Source: Brachycybe producta (lineage: Eukaryota; Arthropoda; Diplopoda; Playtdesmida; Andrognathidae). Taken from it: a stretch of 64,000 nucleotides of DNA. Made by a program: the position numbers and the translations under genes. Numbering within the stretch: position 1 is the stretch's first letter; every line of letters starts with the position of its first letter. The DNA lies in contig JAUPFP010000006.1 in assembly GCA_036925085.1 (NCBI GenBank), positions 1 through 64,000 of the forward strand. The letters run 5' to 3'. Positions 55,912 through 64,000 of the stretch are shown piece by piece. The notes under the pieces are model-generated. The model searched no databases and was not told where the DNA came from. It worked only from the letters and a program-made list of their open reading frames with translations.

Positions 55912-56930
55912 AGAGGGTTCCATATATAGGCATATTTACCCCCTTAAAATTCCCCTTTAAAAAGTTTTCTAAAACTTTTCTCATCCTCATTTTTTTTTAC
56001 CTTTTTATGCTAATTTTAATAAAAAAAAGTTGCTCTTTGAGCGAAGTTTCTCAGTTTCAAAAAAACTTCCTACTTCATTTTTGGAGGGGTTTAAAACCAC
56101 AAAAGTTAACCCTATGGGCACATTATGAAAAGAACCTATTTTTGTGGCCCGGGTCGTGAGCCACACGTTTTTAGATGTACAAAAGTTTCTTAACGTCAGG
56201 GGTTCCATATATAGGCATATTTACCCCCTTAAACTTTTCTCACCCTAATTTTTTTTACATATTTCTGTGGAAATATAAGAAGAAGAAAAACTTGTTCCTA
56301 GTCGAAGTTTCTCAGTTTGAAAAACTTCACTTTTGGAGGGGGTTTATTAGGTGGCTGAATAGATGTTTTTAACTTTTTGGACTCAAAAAAAAAATCACTC
56401 AAACTTTTTTTTTTTAGAAATATTATGAAAAAGTTGAATTTGTTTTCAAAACTAGAATAGAAGATTATGTTAAAAAAATTTTTGTTGGCAATATCTTAAA
56501 AAATAAACATTTTCAGCAAGTTCAGTTTGAAAATGTACAAGGTTATTTTTTTGTTTCCATTGACATTTCATGAAAAACTCTAATAGACTTTTTCAAAACT
56601 GTCATAAAAAATTTATTTTGAATGATATTATCATGAAAATTTATTTAGCATTATCACCAACTATTCTAGTTTCTAAAACAGTATGATAATTTTTTTGTAA
56701 TATTTCTTTTGAAAAAAGTTTGCGTGAAAAATATAAATTTTCTCAAAACCACGGATGGAGGAAAGAGACCTCCTATAGAACATAATAGCCACTGTACAGT
56801 GTAGTAGCGCCATCCTGAGGGACAAAAACAAAATATATATTCAGCCACCTTAACCACGAAAGTTAACCCTATGAGCACATATGACAAGGATACATTTTTG
56901 TAGCTCCTGAGCCACAAGTTCCCCCCATCC
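55912..56930. repeat. Direct duplication whose second copy is split by an insertion
   Basis: GGTTCCATATATAGGCATAT occurs at 55916 and 56199, each time followed by TTTACCCCCTTAAA, AAGTTTCTCAGTTT and TTTTGGAGGGG. Copy 1 continues directly with ACCACAAAAGTTAACCCTAT...GAGCCACA. Copy 2 does so only after a roughly 500-bp insert (see next entry), at 56856-56920. Confidence 0.75.
56350..56851. mobile_element. TTA-flanked insertion with GGTGGCTGAATA ends
   Basis: The left end GGTGGCTGAATA and right end TATTCAGCCACC are perfect inverted repeats, with TTA on both sides. The empty site in the neighbouring duplicate confirms the insertion. The middle (56440-56720) resembles a worn family-1 foldback (TTCAAAACTAGAATAG, CTATTCTAGTTTCTAAAACA). 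Confidence 0.7.
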
Positions 56931-58629
56931 ACAAAAAGTGTTCCCTAAAGTTACAATTCCCACGATTTTTTTCTTAGTAAAAATCTCCCTTTTTCTTCTT
57001 CTTTTTATCCCTTCTTCCCCCTCCTTTTTATAGCCATATAAAAACCACAAATCTTTTTTCTTATATTTTATATAAAAAAAAATCAGAAACCCTCTCTCTC
57101 TCTCTCTCTCTCTAAAGTCCTTACCCCCATCACCACCTTCCTTCCCCTTTCTTTTTTTTTCAAGACTAGAATACCCCTCTCTTTCTCTCTTTCTGTCTCT
57201 CACACACCCCACCTTCAATCCAGCTGTTGAAAGATTTTTTAAAAATGATAAGATTTAAAAATCGTACAGAGAATTATCCTAAATTATAGCTAAAATAAAT
57301 CTCAGTAAAATCATTTTATTATAAAAGACATTTTTAAATATTTGCTTTTTTAAAAAAATAAGTTTCAATAAACTAAAACTTGTTTAAATAATGAACCATC
57401 TGTACAGAGTCAACTAAACATTTTTGGAATTAACTAAAGAGCTAACAAAATATTAATTTATCATCATATTTTATCAGTATGTCAAATTTTATTATATTTC
57501 AAAATAAACTTTTTTTATTAAAGTTTGAAAAAGTCCGGCCCAAAAATAAATTTTCATAAAAAGTCCACCAAAGCAAAAAAATGGATCCATTTCAAACAAT
57601 AAAAAGCTTCATTTTTTTAAAAAAAATACTCTTTTCAGGCTAATTCTAATTTAGAAAACCAATTTTAATTTTATCCAAATTTAATACTTAAAAATTAACT
57701 TTTAATTTGCTTTCATACAAAGTTGCTTGAATTTTATTCCCTTCCCTGAAAACAACTATTCAAATAAAAAATTCGCCCCCTTCCAAAAAAAAAAAGCTAA
57801 AAATGAGCACACAAAAAATACATCCTGGGAAATATACCTAAAGTCAGAAACAGGTGAAATTTCTTCTTTCCACATTTGAATAAGGAATTAGCGATTTTAA
57901 AACCCTAATTCTCAGGAAAAGAGATTTTTTTGTATGGGTTATGACAAAAGATATATATATATAGAACATATACATTAGATTAACAGTATATAGAAAACGA
58001 GGGGTAAAGGAAAAAAGAAGGGAGGAAATAAGGACGAAAGAAAATCTAAGATTTGTCTCCCCTTTTTATAATAAAAAAGTTGAAAAAAAAGTTGCACACA
58101 GGTGACAACTTTTTTCTAGTTTTTATAGTAAAAAAAACAGAAATATATTTATAAAAAAAATTTGTAATACGTGTGACAAAAAGGAATAATACTAAAATGA
58201 TAGTGTTATTCAAATGGCCAAACACAATAGGAAGATTCACTCCCAGAGTTTGGCAACTACAATGAATAGGAATAATAATATCCCGTTACGGGACGTCCCA
58301 TGGATAACAATGAGATTGATAATAATACACCACTGATGGACTTCGATTAAATAGGTGTTGTGAGGCGTGAAATCGACATTTCAATAAAATACAACTGGAC
58401 AAGGGAAAAAAAAACTCCTTTGAACTTCTTCCTTTTTTAATAAAAAAAAATTACTTGAAATGAAAACTTTTAACAAAACTTTGCAAAACTTTTTTTTTTA
58501 AAAAAACTTGTAAGTACTATGTATAAATGCAATAATGAGATTTCACACATTTTTTTACATTTTTTTTCCAGCAGAATTCACGACATCTCTCATATTGGTG
58601 CTGATTTTTGCTGTCTTGGAAAATTTTCT
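56931..58629. other. Intergenic, no gene seen
   Basis: AT-rich, with CT repeats at 57092-57112 and poly-A runs. No gene recognised. Confidence 0.5.
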
Positions 58630-59095
58630 GAAGACATTCTCAAGCAGAATTCTGAAGATTTTTTTGCATTCTCAAGCAGAATTCTGAAGAATTTTCGCAT
58701 TCTCAAGCAGAATTCTGAAGAATTTCAACATTCTCAAGCAGAATTCTGAAGAATTCCAACATTCTCAAGCAGAATTCTGAAGAATTCCAACATTCTCAAG
58801 CAGAATTCTGAAGAATTCCAACATTCTCAAGCAGAATTCTGAAGAATTCCAACATTTTCAAGCAGAATTCTGAAGCTTTCCAACATTCTCAAGCACAATT
58901 CTGAAGCTTTTCTACATTTTGAGAATGTAGAAAAGCTTCAGAATTCTGAAAAATGTTTGCATTCTCAAGCAGAATTTTGAAAAATTTTTGCATTCTCAAG
59001 CAGAATTCTGAAAAATTTTTGCATTCTCAAGCAGAATTCTGAAAAAATTTTGCATTCTCAAGCAGAATTCTGAAGATTTCCTATATTCTCAACAG
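58630..59095. repeat. 31-bp minisatellite with an inverted junction
   Basis: About 14 units of CATTCTCAAGCAGAATTCTG plus GAAGAATTCCAA or variants, 31 bp apart where regular. Each unit contains the perfect palindrome CAGAATTCTG. Between about 58906 and 58942 the sequence folds on itself (GAAGCTTTTCTACATT / AATGTAGAAAAGCTTC). Confidence 0.9.
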
Positions 59096-60364
59096 AGCTC
59101 TCAAGATTTCTGTAGTATTGGTGGTGCTGATCTTGCTCTATCTTGGAAAATTTTCTACATTTTCTTTTCAACATTTTATTTTGATGATTTCTGCAGATTT
59201 TCTACATTCTCAAGCAGAAAAATTCTGAAAAAATTTTTTTTTGGAACATTTGGGTTTATTTTTTTAAGATCTACAACATTCTGAAGATTTTGTAACATTC
59301 ATATCATGCTGATTCTCTTATTTCATGCAGTTTTTAGGATTTTTCTGTTGCAGATTTCTATAATATCTTATTCAATGTTTTAGAATTTAGAGAAAGAAAC
59401 CCTCTTCCCCACCCCGGGTATGACTCTAATTTTTTAGGTGAGAAAACTTCGTATTTTTTTTTCTCAAGGCAAAAAAAGAAGGGTAAATTAATAGAAATCT
59501 ATAGTCTAACAGGTGTCTAAGTAATAACCCCTCGTAAATATACACATTATCCCTTCTTTTAAAATAAACCTAAAAAAAAAGAATGAGAAAATATGGAAAT
59601 TGAAACACAGATGAGGTTCCTCTAACCTTTAAGCAGTTATGAAAAAGGGGGGGGGGGGGTAAATTATAAATCCTGAAGAAACCAGTAAAAATGGGGGTTT
59701 ATGATGGCTAAAAGTAGAAAAAAGACTAGAATGGGGGCTAAAAGACTAGACTTGTGAGAGATAGGGGTATATATAACCAACTTTAGATTTTTTGACTAAA
59801 AAAACTTTATGTATTTGTCCTATATATATAAATAACATAGAAAAAAGAAGGGTGACATGAATGAAGTATAAAAAAGAGGGTTAAAAAAAGAGGGGTAAGT
59901 GAGAACAAAAAGAAAGAGTTTTAGAAATTCACTCCAAAAAAAAAGGACTACCTGTTCTTTACAACTAACTTTTTTTTTGGAAACTATATAGTCTAGTTTT
60001 TTTTCATGTCAGTTATAGGACCTATTCATCCCCTTTTTTTTTTTACTTAAATAAAAACAGGTATTAACCCTAAGAATACAAAAAAAAATTATGCATAAAA
60101 GTGCCAAAATTTCCGCAGTTTGACAACTAGACACACATGACAAAAAAGGGGATTGAGAAATTTTAAAAAAAGCGACATATATTCACTAAAAATACAGTGA
60201 GAAAAAGGGGTGTTTCCAGTTTTTAGACTTTTTTTAAGGATTGGGACGGTTTTTTTTTTGCAAACTATAACCCAGACATGGGATAAAAAAAATTTTAAAA
60301 CTCATTGCATTATTAGATAAATGAATTCAGAAACTTGAAAAAATTAACAGCCATTTTAAAATTA
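59096..60364. other. Intergenic, no gene seen
   Basis: Further worn minisatellite words to about 59300, a G run at 59648-59659 and AT-rich filler. Confidence 0.5.
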
Positions 60365-60674
60365 GGGCTCGGATTTTTATGCAAATATTAAGCAAAATAT
60401 CAAGCTCAAGAGTAAATCCTCCGTTAAGATCAATCAACAATTATGGTTTCTATCAATCAAAACACTGATTAGAGGCTAGTACTCTAGTTGGCAATTTATA
60501 GTAAAAAAAACTTAGCCTCTCTTACCAGCCTTTTTTTTAATTAGAAAAAAAGAGTAATTGAAGTTGCTCTAATGATAATGATGATGATTACTTCACAACT
60601 GGCAATTCGGCACTTGGGCCACAAATATTGTGAAACATTTGTTTTGATATATTATTGCGTAAAAATCTGAGCCC
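60365..60674. mobile_element. Family-2 foldback element
   Basis: GGGCTCGGATTTTTATGCAA at the left (TTA before it) and GTAAAAATCTGAGCCC at the right. Inner part GATTAGAGGCTAGTACTC / TTAGCCTCTCTTACCAGCC. Confidence 0.75.
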
Positions 60675-62234
60675 AAGTGCTGTTGAATTTCTGTGTTTAG
60701 AGAGGAGAGTAAGAAGGGGTTTTAAGTTATAACCAGGACTTTAAAAATTCGGAAAACTTCCTTGAAACAACAAAAATTATCAGAATAGTTCGAATTAAAG
60801 TACATTACAATATTTGTAAATAATTAAGTTAATTGCGCTAAAAAATCACGATTTTTCTCGAAAAAAAAAACACCGATTTTGTTTTCGAATTCTCGAAAAC
60901 AATCATTTTTTCTTCCCGAATCGGGTTGTTTTTTGTTCCCGAATTTCCCAGTCCTGAATATAACAATAGTTTTTCTTTTTGCCAAACATACAACACGCGC
61001 CTGTTATGTATTCAAAGGGGTAAAACGACAGTTTTATCTCTCCACCCCACTCCTCTTACCCTTTTTACCCCACTTTGAAACCTAACTCTTTCCTTTTAGC
61101 CCTTTATGCACGCATAATAATCAGTTATTGAGGGGATTGTTGATAGAAAAGGGATAAAAATATTCTGAATTTGTGGGGGTAATGGGTAAAAAAAAACTTT
61201 TTTGTGTGTTTAGGACCCTCCACCCAACCACCTCTTCTTTTCTTTTCACTCTTTATGTATTCCTATTTGCTTCAAAAAACTACCCCGGAAAAAAAAATTC
61301 CTTCTTTGGTGTGTTTTTCTCTCTCTCGGTGCCCCGCCTACCACCTATTTCCAATCACTTGACGAAAAAAGACCCCTTTTTTTCTACTAAACACCCCTAT
61401 CTTCCTTTGGTCCTATGATATCAAACATGGCGACTTTTGGGCCTGTCTTTTCTCTCTACATCTCATTTCCGACCACTTGTTATTTTATATTTAGGTAAAA
61501 AAGGATACACACAGGGATTTCCTTTTTTCCCCCCTTCAAATGAGGCAAAGGAAAAAAGGGTTACATTTTTTGGCAAAAAATATAGTGGTCCTATGGTGTG
61601 TTTTTCTAATATACTGGACGTTATTAACTGGACACCTAATCAACTTTTTTTCCGCGGTCATTGTGTGGACATGTCACATTTTTTTTTTACAAAAATGTAC
61701 TTCCGGAGTTTATCATTTTTCAACGTATTATATGGAATATATTATCTTCTGACAACATCACCAAATATATCAACAAAGTGATATTTATTAGGAGAGAGAG
61801 AAATCAATTTGTTGCTTCAAAAAATGTCAAATTTCAATAATTTTTAAAGCAAAAAAAAATGTTCAAAAGATTTTTGGAATTTGTATTTTGGCGCGCAGTT
61901 CAGATAATGACGTCACATTGATGACGTCACAAACATACACGTTATATGTAATTCATTTGCATATTTATGTGTCTTCGTATCAAAACCAATAATAATTATA
62001 TTAAGTAAAAAAATGAGTTTATTTAATATTTAATAATAATAATTAATCAATTCATTAATCATATTTATTATGCAATTAGATCTAATTGTTTAGTTGCCAA
62101 ATTTAGATTTAACGTTATTTTAATTGTTACATTCATGAATATTTTTTTTTTAAAAAAATGGCAAATTAAAGTCATGTTGTTTATAAAAATTATTAAATTT
62201 AAGATTTTTTTTAAAATTTTTATAAAAAAAAAAT
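60675..62234. other. Intergenic, with a paired CRE-like site
   Basis: Short open readings at 61173-61781 lack recognisable domains. ATGACGTCACATTGATGACGT at 61908-61928 is a direct double TGACGTCA. Beyond it the sequence is AT-rich. Confidence 0.45.
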
Positions 62235-62600
62235 TAAAGTGTAAAACGCTCCTCTCAGAATCTGTTTTTCAGGTACAAAATTAAGAGAATTTTGATTGTG
62301 TTTTTAGAAACTAGAAACGCAGCTTAATCACTTAAAAGCATATTTTAATGTTGATATCTTTCAAAATAAGCTTTTTATGGCAGTTTGAAACTGTCCCAAC
62401 TTTAAGCAGACGACATTTTTTTTAATTTTTGGTCTATAACAAGTTTATTTTGAAAGATATCAATCACTTCAGGGTATTTTCATGTATTTTGAAAAATATC
62501 AAACATGAAGATACTCAGCTAACGATTCTGGTTTCTAAAAACATTTTAAGTTTCTCTTAATTTTTCTCTTCTGAAAGATAGAATAACCAAGAATTTGAAA
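62235..62600. mobile_element. Family-1 foldback element
   Basis: TTAAAGTGTAAAACGCTCCT, TTTTTAGAAACTAGAAACG and GATATCTTTCAAAATAAGC on the left. AAGTTTATTTTGAAAGATAT and TTCTGGTTTCTAAAAACATT on the right. Confidence 0.75.
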
Positions 62601-63402
62601 AGTAAAATTTCAAATTAAAAAGCATCCTTACTGAAATTAAACAAATAATACAAAATTCACAGTTTGTATGTTATGGATGCATATTAGATGTGTATGTTTG
62701 TTTATTAATGATTGATGAATTGTGTGATTAGAAATTTAAGTGTCAACTAACATAAGAAAATTGGTAAAAAAGATTTTATTTAATGTTTTTGTTTTAAATG
62801 TGTGATTTTTGTGCACATTTCTGCCACATCTTAAATCAAAAGAGATGAAGAAAAAAAAATCATAATCAATATTTAATATCCATAAATCGACGTCGTCATC
62901 ATCATCATCATTCAGAAAGGATAAAAATATCAAGTGTGTGACGTGTTTTCATCATATTACATGTGTGTGTGTGTTTAAAAATGTGTTAAATATTTTGACA
63001 TCACCCTGTAACTACTCATCATCTTTATCATTATCACCATTATTACCTGTAAATTCAGAATGAATGATAAAGAAAATAATGAAGGTTTAATTAACCCTTT
63101 CTCAACAAAATACCATAATGTCTTAATAAACCTAAGGTTATAAATTATATATAAAAAAAGGATATTTAATTATCACCAATTTTAAGGTAAGAATATCTAC
63201 CAATATAATAAATATTACTAATCACGTTATTAAGGCAAAACAATTATACTTTCGGCAATCAAAAAGGCTGGTTAGAGGCTAGATTTAACATACAACTGTA
63301 TTTTAAATTTAGAAAAAACTATACCCTCTAATCAGCCTTTTTGATTGCCAAGATCATTTTTATTTTTTGACTTAATTATAATTATTTGACCAACACATTA
63401 AA
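62601..63402. other. Intergenic, with an isolated family-2 core
   Basis: At 63256-63352 only the inner palindrome of family 2 is present: ATCAAAAAGGCTGGTTAGAG with CCCTCTAATCAGCCTTTTTG. The outer arms are absent. The rest is AT-rich with ATC repeats near 62896. Confidence 0.55.
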
Positions 63403-63876
63403 AGGTCCAAATTCAAGTTGAGAAAATTTGTCACTTGAACTTCAACTTATACCCTCTCAAGAGCAATGTTCCAATAAAAAAACTCAAGTTAAAAACAGCT
63501 AATCAAACAAGATTTTTTTATTATATCGTTCTTCTAAGACAGTTCAAATTGAAGTTCAACTTGAACCTGTTCCTTCTACTCTCAAGAGCAAGGTTCCAAT
63601 AAAGAAAATTCCCAGTTAATGAATATTTCAATAAAATAGGGAGGGTTTTTATAGATTGAAAAGCTCATCAAAGAGACAGAGAGAGAGAGTTGAAGTTCAA
63701 CTTGAACCTCTGAAACTGCTCCTTCTACCCTCAATAGCAAGGTAACAACAGTGTAAACCCCAGTTAAAACATTTAATAAAACATGAATTTTATATATGTG
63801 GAACGCTCTTCAAAAAAAGAGAAAGAGAGTTCAAGTTGGAGTTCAAGTGCCAAGTAACCACCTTGAATTTGGTCCT
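63403..63876. mobile_element. Inverted-repeat element with internal repeats
   Basis: AGGTCCAAATTCAAG at the left and CTTGAATTTGGTCCT at the right are inverted. Inside, AAGTTCAACTTGAACCT and CTCAAGAGCAAGGTTCCAAT recur about three times. Similar ends occur at 47246-47432 and 47753. Confidence 0.6.
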
Positions 63877-64000
63877 AATTTTGAAATTATACCATGCAGT
63901 CAAGTATCGACGACATCATGTAAATCCTATGACTACACTGAGTAAGCTAATACCATTGGTTATAGGGACCAATGACCATTCATTGTTAATAATACGACCA

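Noticed and set aside
61173-61781. Readings of 70-114 codons
   Set aside because: Phe-, Ser- and Pro-rich products of pyrimidine runs, without start context, splice partners or domain.

Overview
This is animal nuclear DNA. It is AT-rich, with intron-split genes and many short mobile elements. It holds a tandem array of cytochrome P450 genes (CYP2-clan type) at about 0-16 kb, one complete 17-exon gene for the SR-related splicing factor CLASRP at 17.4-28.1 kb, and about 36 kb in which I recognise no gene. Small introns and an AG acceptor just before each start codon would fit an ascidian-like invertebrate chordate, where spliced-leader trans-splicing is known. I cannot prove the species.

P450 array (all + strand): a 5'-cut copy (P450-1), complete P450-2, an orphan decayed first exon, complete P450-3 and complete P450-4. 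All share one architecture: six coding exons of about 319, 225, 300, 181, 263 and 179 nt, giving 488-493 aa, with identical splice phases. Introns 1 and 4 of P450-1, -2 and -3 carry the same foldback elements, while P450-4 lacks them. The array can therefore be ordered: P450-4 split off first, the elements then inserted, and then P450-1/-2/-3 duplicated. Introns 3 of P450-2 and P450-3 later gained different private insertions.

CLASRP: all 17 exons join in frame to a 716-aa protein with the conserved N-terminal block, an acidic middle, long RS domains, the LTPQE block and a C-terminal RS tail. Its introns hold a 25-bp minisatellite with a higher-order AAACCC variant pattern, a roughly 0.9-kb inverted-repeat element, several foldback copies and a CA repeat that forms the acceptor of exon 16.

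28-64 kb: microsatellites, a 31-bp minisatellite with an inverted junction, hAT-like and TTA-flanked foldback elements, long near-perfect hairpins and AT-rich filler. Two foldback families dominate. Family 1 has arms with ATCTTTCAAAATAAAC and CTAGTTTCTAAAACAC. Family 2 has GGCTCGGATTTTTATGC ends and an inner GGTTAGAGGCTAG palindrome. Two LTR-like fossils lie in the P450 region. I found no convincing new multi-gene system. The most unusual material is the repeat architecture.
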